Notes under the pieces: generated by a model
Seen by the model: only the letters and a program-made list of their open reading frames with translations
Databases searched by the model: none
Told to the model about the DNA's origin: nothing
Translations under genes and position numbers: made by a program
Shown: one piece after another, positions 51,145 to 59,956 of the stretch
Numbering within the stretch: position 1 is the stretch's first letter
Layout: each line of letters opens with the position of its first letter
Assembly: GCA_026708185.1 (NCBI GenBank)
Contig: JAPOVK010000013.1
Location: 1 to 64,000, forward strand
Origin: Gammaproteobacteria bacterium
GTDB taxonomy: Bacteria; Pseudomonadota; Gammaproteobacteria; Pseudomonadales; Azotimanducaceae
Direction of reading: 5' to 3'
DNA length: 64,000 bases

Positions 51145-52283
51145 AGCGTCTCGGCGGCGCGCTCTAGGGTGGCGTCGTCCTTCGCGAAGCAGAAACGCAG
51201 GTAGGTCTGCGTCGGCGGCTCCTCGTAGAAGACCGAGATCGGGATGGAGGCGACCTTCTTCTCCACAGTCCACCGCCGGGCGAGTTCGGCGTCGGGTTCG
51301 TTGGAGATCTGCCCGTAGTCGACAAGCTGGAAGAAGGTCCCCGCCGACGGGGTCAGGCGGAACCGGGACTCGGCGAGCAGGCCGCAGAACAGGTCGCGCT
51401 TCGCCTGGTAGAACGCACCGAGGTTCTCGTGGTGCTCGGGGCAGCTCTTGAGGAAATCCGCGATTCCGTACTGCAAGGGCGTGGCGGTGGTGAAGGTGAC
51501 GAACTGATGCACGCGACGGAACTCCGCGCTAAGACCCGCGGGGGCCACGCAATAGGCCACTTTCCACCCCGTCGTGTGGTAGGTCTTGCCGAACGAAGAG
51601 ACCACGAAGCTGCGCGCGAACAGGTCCGGGTAGCGGCAAAGGCTCACGTGCGCCCGCCCGTCGAAGAGAATGTGCTCGTAGACCTCGTCGCCCACCACGT
51701 AGATGTCGCCGCGGGCCAGCACCGAGCGGAGTCCGGCGATGTCGTCTTGGTTCCAGACGGCGCCGGTGGGGTTGTGGGGCGTGTTGACGATGACGAGGCG
51801 CGTCTTCGGCCCGATGGCGTCGTGCACGCGGTCCCAGTCGACGTGGAAGTCGGGCGCGTACAGCGGGAGGTGGCGGCAGACGCCGCCGGCGAGAGTCACC
51901 GCCGGTTCGTACGAGTCGTAGCAGGGGTCGAAGACGATCACCTCGTCACCGGCGTGGACGACGGCGTTGATGGCGCAGAAGAGCGCCTCGGTGGCGCCGG
52001 AGGTCACGGTCACCTCGCTCTCCGGATCCACGCTGATGCCGTAGAGGTTCGCCACCTTGCCGGCAATGGCCTGCCGTAACGGCTCGATGCCGGACATCGG
52101 CGGGTACTGGTTGTAGCCGCGGTTTAGGTAGTAGCTCACCCGTTCGAGAAGCTCAGCCGGCCCGTCGAAGTCGGGATAGCCCTGCGACAGGTTGATCGCG
52201 CCCTCGTCGGCCGCGAGCTTCGACATGACCGTGAAGATCGTCGTGCCGACGTTCGGCAGCTTGCTCTCGAGCGGCACTGGCAC
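51132..52283 (-). CDS. Methionine/glutamine aminotransferase (YbdL-like), class I PLP enzyme
   Basis: 383 residues from the GTG at 52283. The long in-frame extension to 52484 runs through GC-rich repeats and is rejected by comparison with family starts (PLESKLPNVGTTIFTVMS). PLP-enzyme marks: INLSQGYPDFDGP, NTPHNPTGAVW, VGDEVYEH and the Schiff-base lysine in SSFGKTYHTTGWK. These enzymes transfer amino groups from glutamine, methionine or aromatic residues and serve methionine salvage. Coupled by a 13-base overlap to the omega-amidase gene. Confidence 0.92.
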   Translation of the reverse strand: MPVPLESKLPNVGTTIFTVMSKLAADEGAINLSQGYPDFDGPAELLERVSYYLNRGYNQYPPMSGIEPLRQAIAGKVANLYGISVDPESEVTVTSGATEALFCAINAVVHAGDEVIVFDPCYDSYEPAVTLAGGVCRHLPLYAPDFHVDWDRVHDAIGPKTRLVIVNTPHNPTGAVWNQDDIAGLRSVLARGDIYVVGDEVYEHILFDGRAHVSLCRYPDLFARSFVVSSFGKTYHTTGWKVAYCVAPAGLSAEFRRVHQFVTFTTATPLQYGIADFLKSCPEHHENLGAFYQAKRDLFCGLLAESRFRLTPSAGTFFQLVDYGQISNEPDAELARRWTVEKKVASIPISVFYEEPPTQTYLRFCFAKDDATLERAAETLCEL

Positions 52284-52446
52284 GGTCCGAAGGCGATTCA
52301 CGAACGCGCGATTCTGCCACAGCGGTGGTGCGGGGACGTCCTCGTCCGCACTCCCCGTACCCGATGCACTGTGGTTCCCGGGGCACCCCCCGCGGCCAAG
52401 CGTCCGGATTCGCCGACCGCATCCCGGCGAGGGCACGGTGCCCAAT

Positions 52447-52469
52447 GCGGGCCAGGAGGCCCGCGTACC
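52447..52469 (-). repeat. GC-rich hairpin repeat, copy C
   Basis: The reverse complement is GGTACGCGGGCCTCCTGGCCCGC, one base different from copy B at 61589. It stands between the diverging aminotransferase and four-cysteine genes. Confidence 0.65.
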
Positions 52470-52618
52470 GCCTCGCTGACGCATCGTTGCCCTCCGGTGC
52501 CGAGCTTGCTACGTTGCGTTGGCCAGTAGTTTGGTCGCTGTAGCGCTAAGGTCGGCACTTCCAGGCAAAATCGGAAGTCGGCGAACCTTGGTCCCATTGA
52601 ACGAACGGGAGGAGGCCA

Positions 52619-52999
52619 ATGACGACTACGATTCGGCGAGCTGGCAGGTGCGTGGTCGCCCTAGCCTTGGTCGCGACGCCGATGCCTCTGACACAGGCGA
52701 CGACGGTAAGCTTCGAAGCACGCATCACCCGCACGCTGTCGGCTGCGGAAGGTTTTGGCGGCTGCATGGCTGCGCTGGACGTGTCGCCGTCCGACAGCGG
52801 CCTTGACTGCCCAGTCGGCGGCAAATGGGTGACGTTCAGTTGCACCGGCGACCATACCAGCAAGCTGGACGCCTTGCGCAGTTTCGACTCCGCCCAACTG
52901 GCCTTCGTGACGGGGCGCCGCGTACGGGTCTGGGTGGACGACACCCGCAAGCACAACGGGCACTGTTTCGTCTCGCGGATAGACGTACTGAGTTCGTGA
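52619..52999 (+). CDS. Small secreted protein with the four-cysteine domain (copy 2)
   Basis: 126 residues with a strong ribosome site (GGGAGGAGG) before the ATG. A signal peptide (CVVALALVATPMPLTQA) is followed by the same domain as at 46533: GFGGCMAAL, LDCPVGGKWVTFSCTGDHT, SFDSAQLAFVTGRRVRVWVDD and HNGHCFVSRIDV. The second half (FDSAQ, V-x-V-x-x-DD, GHCFVSRIDV) is the best conserved. It stands alone with a good translation signal. Function unknown. Confidence 0.82.
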   Translation: MTTTIRRAGRCVVALALVATPMPLTQATTVSFEARITRTLSAAEGFGGCMAALDVSPSDSGLDCPVGGKWVTFSCTGDHTSKLDALRSFDSAQLAFVTGRRVRVWVDDTRKHNGHCFVSRIDVLSS

Positions 53000-53427
53000 C
53001 GGTCGATTGCACTGGCTGACGGGCAATGAAAGCGCCCCGACCGGCGGCGGTACCCGTTTGCCGGCGTGGAGCTGTACGGTCGCGAGCGACTAGGCAGGCT
53101 GTTCGTCTCGAGTAGCAGAATCGCCCGCTTCCCCGCCTTCGAGCTCGTCCTGTCCGCGGTCGTGAACTAGCTGGCAACTCCCTCGCCGAGGACAATGGCT
53201 ACGGGAGCGACCGCAACCTTCGCATGGTCGCGGATGTCTCGCGGCCGCACTGCGCCGAGTCTCCCCTCCTGACGGGCCTGCGGCCGGCGGTCTCGGGGCC
53301 GGAACTCCCGCACCTCGCTTTGCGCCACCCCAATAGCACCGTGCGGGGAGGCGAGGGGACGCAGTCAGCTTCCGTTCAGAACGCTGGGACTACGGTGGCG
53401 CCGCCAAAAACCCATTGGAGACAGACC
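53000..53427. other. Gene-free stretch
   Basis: No supported gene in 428 bases; open frames here have poor composition. A possible ribosome site (GGAGA) precedes the next ATG. Nothing else was recognised. Confidence 0.5.
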
Positions 53428-54099
53428 ATGCGACATTTCAGCAGCATCGCCCTGGTCCTCGCCCTCGCGGCCCCGGCCCAGGCACAACGTCCCGACTTCA
53501 CCTACAACGCTTTCTCGGCAAGCTTCACGCGCACCGACCTCGACCATGTCACCGACGACGCGGACAGCTTCACGGTGGCCGGGTCGTACGAGACCAGCGA
53601 CACGTTCCACCTGTGGGGCCGCGTCGACCGCACAGCGCTCGACGAGGACATCGATCTCCCGTTCCTCGCGCCCGGCGTTGGCGACCTCCCCCGCATCGAG
53701 ACCAAGGCACGCTCGCTCGGGCTCGCCGCCGGTGCCGGTGTCCACCGCGACCTGACGAGCAACTTGAGCGGCTACGCTCGGCTCGGCATCGCCTACGCCG
53801 ACAGCGACGTCGAAGTGAGCGCCTCCGAGGTGGCGTTCGAGGGCGGCGTCGTGGTGTTCGAAGGCGACAGCCTCACGGCGAGCGACTCCAGCACGGACCT
53901 CGTTGCATTGGCTGGACTGCGCTACAACGCGGCGGAACGGTTGGAGTTGTTCGGCGGGATCTCGCAGGTGGGCGGCGACAGCACCAACGGGCACGCCGGC
54001 GTCGAGTTCCGGTTCGCGAACGGCTGGGGCGCGCAGCTCGCCGGTGTCGTCGGAGAGGACTCGCAGGGGGTCTCGCTCGGCGTCGTCCGGCGCTTCTGA
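53428..54099 (+). CDS. Outer-membrane beta-barrel-like protein
   Basis: 223 residues from the ATG at 53428. A signal peptide (IALVLALAAPAQA) precedes alternating-pattern strands with aromatic girdles (FTYNAFSASFTR, DSFTVAGSYETSD, TFHLWGRVDRT, LSGYARLGIAYAD, LVALAGLRYNA, GVSLGVVRRF) and a C-terminal Phe, the usual end of outer-membrane barrels. Eight to ten strands are likely, as in OmpA/OmpW-sized porins. Function unknown. Followed after 60 bases by gspE. Confidence 0.8.
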   Translation: MRHFSSIALVLALAAPAQAQRPDFTYNAFSASFTRTDLDHVTDDADSFTVAGSYETSDTFHLWGRVDRTALDEDIDLPFLAPGVGDLPRIETKARSLGLAAGAGVHRDLTSNLSGYARLGIAYADSDVEVSASEVAFEGGVVVFEGDSLTASDSSTDLVALAGLRYNAAERLELFGGISQVGGDSTNGHAGVEFRFANGWGAQLAGVVGEDSQGVSLGVVRRF

Positions 54100-54159
54100 C
54101 GAGTTGGGGACACTACGCCGGGCCGGATCGCCGCCCCGGCGAGTGTCCGCATAGCCGAG

Positions 54160-54165
54160 TATGAT
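54160..54165 (+). promoter_or_regulatory. Candidate -10 box for gspE
   Basis: TATGAT with 7 bases (TCGCCGC) to the ATG at 54173. Nearly the same string precedes nadA. The earlier in-frame ATG at 54161 lies inside this box, so the later start is preferred. Confidence 0.45.
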
Positions 54166-54172
54166 TCGCCGC

Positions 54173-55864
54173 ATGAAACCGTTGGGCGACATGCTCGTCG
54201 AGCGCGGGGCGATCACCGCCGAAGATCTCGCCAAGGCCCAGCAGATCCAGCAGTCCGCGGGCGGCAGTCTCGGGCCGCTGCTCGTTCGCATCGGCGCCGT
54301 GTCCGAAGATGTGCTCCTGCGGACCGTGGCCGACCAGCTCGGCGTCACCTATCTGCGGGAAGCGGACGATCTGCCCGACACGCTCACCGTGTACCGCTTC
54401 ATGGCCGACACGCCCGTGAAGCTGCTCGATTGGTTGCTCAACAACAAGGTTCTGCTCTGGCGCGACGACGACCAGCTCATGTGCATCGCCCGGGACGTCC
54501 AGGAGCGCACCTTGCTCGAGACGCTCGGCTACTTCTATCGCGACGAGCCGGTGACCTTCTACGTGGCCGCAGACCACAACATCGACCGCTTGATCGAGGG
54601 CGTGCGCAAGGAACGGGCCATGGAGACGCTGTTCTCCGGCGACGACGCACGTCACCTGCGTGAACTCGCGGAAGAAGCGCCGATCGTTGCCCTGGTGGGC
54701 AACCTCCTCGCCCAGGCGGTGGATCTCGACGCATCCGACATCCACGTCGAGCCCGCGGAAGAGCAGTTCACGGTCCGCATGCGCGTGGACGGCGTGCTGC
54801 ACACGCGCCTCACGCAGCCGATCGAGCGTTTCGCCGCGGTTGCATCGCGCATCAAGCTGATCGCGGGTATCGACATCGCGGAACGCCGCCTGCCCCAGGA
54901 CGGGCGCATCACGGAGCGCATTTCCGGCAAGGAAATGGACATCCGCGTCTCCACGGTGCCTTGCGCCTTCGGGGAATCCATCGTGCTGCGGCTTCTTGCC
55001 CAGGAACGTAGCGACCTCTCGCTCAGGAACCTCGGCATGGAGCCCGACCACCTCGGCATGTTCCGCGGCTGGCTTCATGCCAGCAACGGCATCGTGCTGG
55101 TCACGGGACCAACCGGCTCCGGCAAATCCACGACGCTCGCCGGCGCCCTGGAGGAGGTCGACGACGGCGTCAAGAAGATCATCACCGTCGAGGATCCCAT
55201 CGAGTACCAGATGCCGAGCGTCACCCAGATCCAGGTGCACGCCGAGATCGGCTACACCTTCGCCAAGGCGCTGCGGCACATTCTCCGCCAGGATCCCGAC
55301 ACCATCATGATCGGCGAGATTCGGGACTTGGAGACCGCCGAGATCGCCGTGCGCGCCGCGATGACGGGCCACGTGGTCCTGTCGACGGTGCACACGAACG
55401 ACGCCGTCTCCAGCTTCACCCGGCTGATCGACATGGGCGTCGAGCCGTTCCAGGTCGCCGACCCGACCCGCGGCGTGCAGGCGCAACGGCTGGTGCGCCG
55501 CGCCTGCACCCACTGCGCGAAACCCGCACCGCCGTCGCCGCTCGCAAGAGACCTGCTCCGCGATACGCCCGCCGAATACATCAAGGACCAGTGGGTGACG
55601 ACGGAAGGCTGCGATGCCTGCCAGTACACCGGCTTCCGTGGCCGCATGGGCATCTACGAACTCGTGTCGATGTCCGACGAACTGCAGAACATGATCGTCG
55701 GTGGCGCGAGCTTGAACGACATCAAGCGATTCGTGCATCACGATCAGGGACACCGCACGCTGCTGCAAGATGGCCTCGTCAAGGCATCGCAAGGGCTGAC
55801 CACCGTCGAGGAGGTCATGCGCCTTACGTTGACCGGCATGGAAGGCGGCGGCGTGGACCCGTAG
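54173..55864 (+). CDS. gspE: Type II secretion ATPase GspE
   Basis: 563 residues. N-terminal MKPLGDMLVERGAI domain that binds GspL in known systems, then the ATPase core: GPTGSGKSTTL near residue 310, the Asp box IITVEDPIEYQ, Walker B TIMIGEIRDLETAEIA, His box HVVLSTVHTND and a tetracysteine zinc site (CTHC ... CDAC). It powers pseudopilus assembly at the inner membrane. First of six genes in a row; spacing to gspF is 3 bases. Confidence 0.95.
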   Translation: MKPLGDMLVERGAITAEDLAKAQQIQQSAGGSLGPLLVRIGAVSEDVLLRTVADQLGVTYLREADDLPDTLTVYRFMADTPVKLLDWLLNNKVLLWRDDDQLMCIARDVQERTLLETLGYFYRDEPVTFYVAADHNIDRLIEGVRKERAMETLFSGDDARHLRELAEEAPIVALVGNLLAQAVDLDASDIHVEPAEEQFTVRMRVDGVLHTRLTQPIERFAAVASRIKLIAGIDIAERRLPQDGRITERISGKEMDIRVSTVPCAFGESIVLRLLAQERSDLSLRNLGMEPDHLGMFRGWLHASNGIVLVTGPTGSGKSTTLAGALEEVDDGVKKIITVEDPIEYQMPSVTQIQVHAEIGYTFAKALRHILRQDPDTIMIGEIRDLETAEIAVRAAMTGHVVLSTVHTNDAVSSFTRLIDMGVEPFQVADPTRGVQAQRLVRRACTHCAKPAPPSPLARDLLRDTPAEYIKDQWVTTEGCDACQYTGFRGRMGIYELVSMSDELQNMIVGGASLNDIKRFVHHDQGHRTLLQDGLVKASQGLTTVEEVMRLTLTGMEGGGVDP

Positions 55865-55867
55865 CCC

Positions 55868-57061
55868 ATGGAGTTCGAGTACGAGGCTGTAGACGCGAAC
55901 GGGCGGACGCTGAAGGGCGAACTCGAAGCGCCCTCGGCAGCCGATGTGGTCCGGCGCCTCAGCCAGGACGGCCAGACCGCCGTCAATGTCAGCGAGCGCA
56001 AGCCCCAGGCCTTGCCGGCGCTGCGGCGGCGATTGCGCAGCGCGGACGTCGTGGTGGCATTCCACGAGTTGGCGGCCCTGCTGCAGTCCGGCGTCGCGCT
56101 GGGCGATGCCGTCGTGGCGCAGAGCAAGGGCAGCTACCATCCCGCACTCGCGGCGGGTTTCGACGGCATTGCCAGGGACCTGATGCGCGGGCACAGCTTC
56201 CTCGAGGCCGTCCGCGGCAGCGACCTCCCGCTTCCGGACTACGTCTACCACCTGGTGGAAGCGGGCGAGATGAGTGGCCGGCTGCCGCAATCCTTGCGCG
56301 AGGGCGTCGACCAGATGACCTACGACCAGCGCGTGGCGTCGGAGATCCGCGGTGCGCTGACCTATCCGGCCATCCTGGTGTTGTCGAGCATCGCTGCAGT
56401 CGTGCTGGTGTTCGTTTTCGTGGTGCCGAAGTTCTCCAACCTGCTGGACGGCGACAACGAACTGCCGCTGTTCTCCGAGATCGTCCTGCGCACGGGCGTG
56501 TGGTTCAACGACAATACGTGGCTGATCGTCGGTGTCGCTATCGCCGCCGTGCTGGCGCTTGCTGCCGCGCTGCAGCGCAAGGCCGTCCGCGCGCGCATGC
56601 TCGATGGCTTGGCGCGGGTTCCCATCCTCAGCTCCTGGCTGTCGGAGAACGACACCGCGAAATGGGCCTCGGTCATGGCCGCGATGCTCGCCAGCCGCGT
56701 AGAGTTGATCGACGCGCTCGATCTCGCCTCGCGCGGTGTGCGGATCACCCGGCGCTCCGGCATGCTCGAGCGCGCCGTGGGTGACGTCAAGGGCGGCACG
56801 GCCTTGTCCGCCGCGCTCGAGAAGCAGGGCGCGTTGACGCCGACCGGCTACAACCTGATTCGCGTGGGCGAGCAGTCGGGCCAACTCACCGAGATGATGC
56901 GTGCGCTGGCGACCCTTTACGAGGAGAACAGCACGCGGCGCATGAAGCGGGCACTGGCGCTTATCGAGCCGATGGCAATCCTGTTGATTGGCAGCGTCCT
57001 CGGGGCCATTATGATCGCCATCATTCTGGCGATCACGAGTGTCAATGAAGCCGCGTTCTAG
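55868..57061 (+). CDS. gspF: Type II secretion inner-membrane protein GspF
   Basis: 397 residues with two GspF domains, each with the signature FHELAALLQSGVALGDAV and KWASVMAAMLASRVELIDAL, and three hydrophobic segments (ILVLSSIAAVVLVFVFVV, WLIVGVAIAAVLALAAAL, ILLIGSVLGAIMIAIIL). GspF is the inner-membrane platform on which GspE turns. It follows gspE by 3 bases, and its end overlaps gspG. Confidence 0.95.
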   Translation: MEFEYEAVDANGRTLKGELEAPSAADVVRRLSQDGQTAVNVSERKPQALPALRRRLRSADVVVAFHELAALLQSGVALGDAVVAQSKGSYHPALAAGFDGIARDLMRGHSFLEAVRGSDLPLPDYVYHLVEAGEMSGRLPQSLREGVDQMTYDQRVASEIRGALTYPAILVLSSIAAVVLVFVFVVPKFSNLLDGDNELPLFSEIVLRTGVWFNDNTWLIVGVAIAAVLALAAALQRKAVRARMLDGLARVPILSSWLSENDTAKWASVMAAMLASRVELIDALDLASRGVRITRRSGMLERAVGDVKGGTALSAALEKQGALTPTGYNLIRVGEQSGQLTEMMRALATLYEENSTRRMKRALALIEPMAILLIGSVLGAIMIAIILAITSVNEAAF

Positions 57062-57530
57062 GAAGCTTGCGCAGTGGCGGCGACGCCCGCGTCGCAGTGC
57101 CGGCTACACGCTGGTGGAGCTGATGGTCGTGCTGGTCATCCTCGGCCTGCTGATCGGGCTCGTTGCGCCCAACTTCTTCGGGCGCTCCGACAAGGCGCAC
57201 GTGGATGCCGCCAACATCCAGATGAAGTCGCTTTACGGCGCCTTGCAGACGTACCGCCTGGACATTGGCCGGTATCCGACCACGGCACAGGGCCTGGCCG
57301 CGCTCATCGAGGCGCCGGCGGAAGTCGCCGACTACTGGCATGGTCCCTACCTGGACGCCGATGCCGTGCCGCTTGATCCCTGGAAGGCGCCCTACCGCTA
57401 CGAGCAGCCGGCGGACACGCGCCACGGCTTTGCGCTCTATTCGCTCGGCGCGGACGGTGCGACTGGAGGCGAGGACTACGACGCGGACATCGGCTACCTA
57501 CCGGAGCAGCTCTCAGCCCAGGCACAGTGA
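57045..57530 (+). CDS. gspG: Major pseudopilin GspG
   Basis: 161 residues from the ATG at 57045, overlapping the gspF end by 17 bases; a GTG at 57039 is also possible. A basic leader is followed by the prepilin peptidase site and N-terminal helix (G before YTLVELMVVLVILGLLIG). The C-terminal region has the typical GspG calcium loop and order (IGRYPTTAQGLAALIEAP, DPWKAPYRYE, YSLGADGATGGEDYDADIG). Confidence 0.95.
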   Translation: MKPRSRKLAQWRRRPRRSAGYTLVELMVVLVILGLLIGLVAPNFFGRSDKAHVDAANIQMKSLYGALQTYRLDIGRYPTTAQGLAALIEAPAEVADYWHGPYLDADAVPLDPWKAPYRYEQPADTRHGFALYSLGADGATGGEDYDADIGYLPEQLSAQAQ

Positions 57531-57537
57531 AACGGCT

Positions 57538-58017
57538 GTGAAGCTCGGTCCGGCCGCTCGCAGCAAGGGGCGAGCCGCCCTGCGCCGCAATCGACGTGGT
57601 CGCAGTGGTGCAGTGGGGTTCACCCTGATCGAAGTGATCGTCGTGCTGGTGATCCTCGGCCTCCTGGCGGGCCTGGTGTTGCCCAACATGCCTGGGTTGT
57701 TCGAGAGCGCGACGCGGGCGACCGAGCGAGACCGCATCCTGGATCAGTTCGCGGCGCTCGGTGCGGAGGCGTTGCGTCAGGGCCGCGATTTCGCCGTCCT
57801 CGGCACTGGCCCGGACTTCGACCCCAGCGCGTACATGGACTTCGAGCCCTACCCGTTCGTTGTGCCGGAGGGGTGGGAGGTGCTCGTGGAGGAGCCGATC
57901 CTGGTCCGTGCCAATGGCGTCTGCCTTGGCGGGACGGTCACGCTGCGTCACGCCGAGGCACCGGCCACGGAACTGGAACTCGTCCCGCCTCTGTGCGGTG
58001 TTGATCCCGATGCTTGA
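57538..58017 (+). CDS. gspH: Minor pseudopilin GspH-like
   Basis: 159 residues from the GTG at 57538, 7 bases after gspG. A long basic leader precedes the prepilin site and helix (G before FTLIEVIVVLVILGLLAG). The rest (RDRILDQFAALGAEALRQGR, a beta-rich end with a cysteine pair VCLGG and PPLCG) fits GspH-sized minor pseudopilins; GspI is less likely. The gene symbol rests on order and size. Confidence 0.78.
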   Translation: MKLGPAARSKGRAALRRNRRGRSGAVGFTLIEVIVVLVILGLLAGLVLPNMPGLFESATRATERDRILDQFAALGAEALRQGRDFAVLGTGPDFDPSAYMDFEPYPFVVPEGWEVLVEEPILVRANGVCLGGTVTLRHAEAPATELELVPPLCGVDPDA

Positions 58018-58145
58018 GCGCCCACGCCGCACGCCGGAGCGGCATGGGTACAATTTCAGGCCGAACGTCGGCTGATGTGGTGGCGGCCGTCGTCGGCGGC
58101 CCGCGGATGCATGGCGCAAGGAGTATCGCTATTCCGAACCCATCG

Positions 58146-59210
58146 ATGGCGATCCAGGATCGGCTTTCCAAGCTGAGACGCCGCTTTTTCAGACGACCCA
58201 ACGCGATCCAGACCCGCGGCGGTGTCGCGCAGGCGGCGTTCACATCCCCCGATGCGCACTGGATCATCGGTCGCGACCTGTGCATGTACCGATGCGAAGA
58301 CTTCGGCAACGTCCCGAAGAACCGTCGCCGTGCCGCGCTGCAACTCCGGCTCCCGGTGTGGAGCCCGTTCCCGAACACCGGCCACCATAGCGTCTGGTCC
58401 GGCGACACCGCGATGGTCTGGCTCTGGGACGCGGACCAGGCGGCCATTGATCCGACTTGGCTCGGTGAGAGCGCCGACAACGCCCGCGCGGTTCCGGAGA
58501 CCGTTTTCTATCCGAGAAAGGCCGATGGCATTCACGTCCAGGCGTGCCAGGAAGGATTCGAGCTGCAGTACTGGCAGGCGGACGTCCTCACCAACTCGTT
58601 CTGGACGGCCAACGAACCGGACCAGGCCCGTGCGGACTGGTTTGCCGCTTCGCTCGGCCACGCGAGCGCGCGTGCGGGGCATGTGGAGACGACGCCCGCG
58701 CAGTTGGCCGAGGAACCCTGGGCCAGCCCCGTCACGGCCGCGGAATGGGTGATTGCGAACGAGCGGCGCCTGGTCGCAACGGGTTTGACCCTGTTCGCCT
58801 TGGCCGCGGTCTGGCAGGAAGCCCGGATCTGGAATGCGCATTGGCGCAACAGTGCGGCGGAGGCAACCCTCGCGGCCATGCAGGAAGACCTCGGCCCCGT
58901 CCTCAACGAGCGCAACGAGTACCTCGGGCTGCGGAGCCGAAACGTCGCCCTGGGGCGAATCCTGGCCGAGCCGTCGCAAGCGGCGGTGATGAAGCAGGTT
59001 GACGCGGGGATTCCGAATCCGCAGGCCCAGTTCCAGGAGTGGCGCTACCAGCAGGGCGATCTCAAGGTGGTGCTGAGCGATCCGAACGCCGACCCGGTGG
59101 CCTACGTCCGTCAACTCGAGGCGCAGCCGCTCTTGAGCGGCGTGGCTCCCGGCCCGTCGCGCCGTCAGGGTCGCGTCGAGTTCAACATGCGCGCGGGGAC
59201 GGTCGAATGA
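58146..59210 (+). CDS. GspL-like type II secretion protein (divergent)
   Basis: 354 residues from the ATG at 58146. About 210 residues of a soluble, tryptophan-rich part (GDTAMVWLWDAD, GFELQYWQADVL) are followed by one membrane segment (LVATGLTLFALAAVW, about 212-226), a short helix and an alpha-beta end with QFQEWRYQQGDLKVVL. This is the GspL layout: cytoplasmic part, one helix, ferredoxin-like periplasmic end. Sequence likeness is weak. The next gene starts in its stop (ATGA) and is GspM-like, as in gspLM pairs. An AAGGAG at 58118 stands 7 bases before an in-frame ATT, an odd possible start; an ATG at 58107 is another. Confidence 0.65.
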   Translation: MAIQDRLSKLRRRFFRRPNAIQTRGGVAQAAFTSPDAHWIIGRDLCMYRCEDFGNVPKNRRRAALQLRLPVWSPFPNTGHHSVWSGDTAMVWLWDADQAAIDPTWLGESADNARAVPETVFYPRKADGIHVQACQEGFELQYWQADVLTNSFWTANEPDQARADWFAASLGHASARAGHVETTPAQLAEEPWASPVTAAEWVIANERRLVATGLTLFALAAVWQEARIWNAHWRNSAAEATLAAMQEDLGPVLNERNEYLGLRSRNVALGRILAEPSQAAVMKQVDAGIPNPQAQFQEWRYQQGDLKVVLSDPNADPVAYVRQLEAQPLLSGVAPGPSRRQGRVEFNMRAGTVE

Positions 59211-59794
59211 AGGCGTTGCTGCAATTGGCTACGCGCGCGCGGGACGAACTGGCCGCCAATCCACGGCTCCGCCTCGGGGTCTGGTTGATCGTGGCGATCC
59301 TGCTTTTCTACTGGGTGGCGGTCGTCCAGCCGGAGCGCAGTGCGCTGGCCGTCGCCGACTACGCGGATACCGCCAGCCGGCTGGCGAGTTCCGAGGCGGT
59401 GATGGCGCGTCGCGACGAATGGCCGGGGCTCCTTGCGGCGGCGCAGGAATCCGACCAGGCGTTGCAGCAATCGTTCTGGCGTGCGGACACGGAGGGTTTG
59501 GCGAAAGCCGGCCTCCAGGAGACGCTGGAGAGGATCGTCGCCGACCTCGACGTCCGCAACGTCGCCATCGAGTCCGGTTCGAGTCGTCCGGTCGTCGGCG
59601 TCGACGGCCTTTGGCAGGTGCAGGCGCGCCTGTCGGCCAACTATTCGGCGGGCACGGAACTCAAGCTCCTGCATGCCCTCGCCACCCATCCGCGCAAACT
59701 CGTCGTCGACCGGGTGGACCTGGTTCGGGGCCGTCAGTCGCGCGTCTTGCTGTTGGTCTCCGCGTACTTCGTCGATCTATCACCCGACGCGTGA
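59207..59794 (+). CDS. GspM-like type II secretion protein
   Basis: 195 residues, starting as ATGA inside the stop of the GspL-like gene. A short cytoplasmic tail, one hydrophobic helix (LGVWLIVAILLFYWVAVV, about 22-39), a coiled-coil-like stretch and a ferredoxin-like end (GLWQVQARLSANYSAGTELKLL, RVLLLVSAYFVDL). This is the GspM layout. It is the last gene of the secretion run. GspC, D, I, J, K and the prepilin peptidase are not in the window. Confidence 0.68.
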   Translation: MKALLQLATRARDELAANPRLRLGVWLIVAILLFYWVAVVQPERSALAVADYADTASRLASSEAVMARRDEWPGLLAAAQESDQALQQSFWRADTEGLAKAGLQETLERIVADLDVRNVAIESGSSRPVVGVDGLWQVQARLSANYSAGTELKLLHALATHPRKLVVDRVDLVRGRQSRVLLLVSAYFVDLSPDA

Positions 59795-59956
59795 GCCGGC
59801 GCGGGCGCCGCCTGTCCACATCCGGCCCGTGCACGGGATTCACTCGGGCTCGGGGTCTGCGCGCCCGTCATCGAAGGTCTCATGTGTCTCCTCGACTGTA
59901 CGCTGCCCATGGCGAGCCGACATTCGGCCGCACACGGCCGAACTCGCACCGCCCAA

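Noticed and set aside
54113-56884. A 923-codon minus-strand open frame
   Set aside because: Antisense of gspE and gspF; no motif, biased composition.
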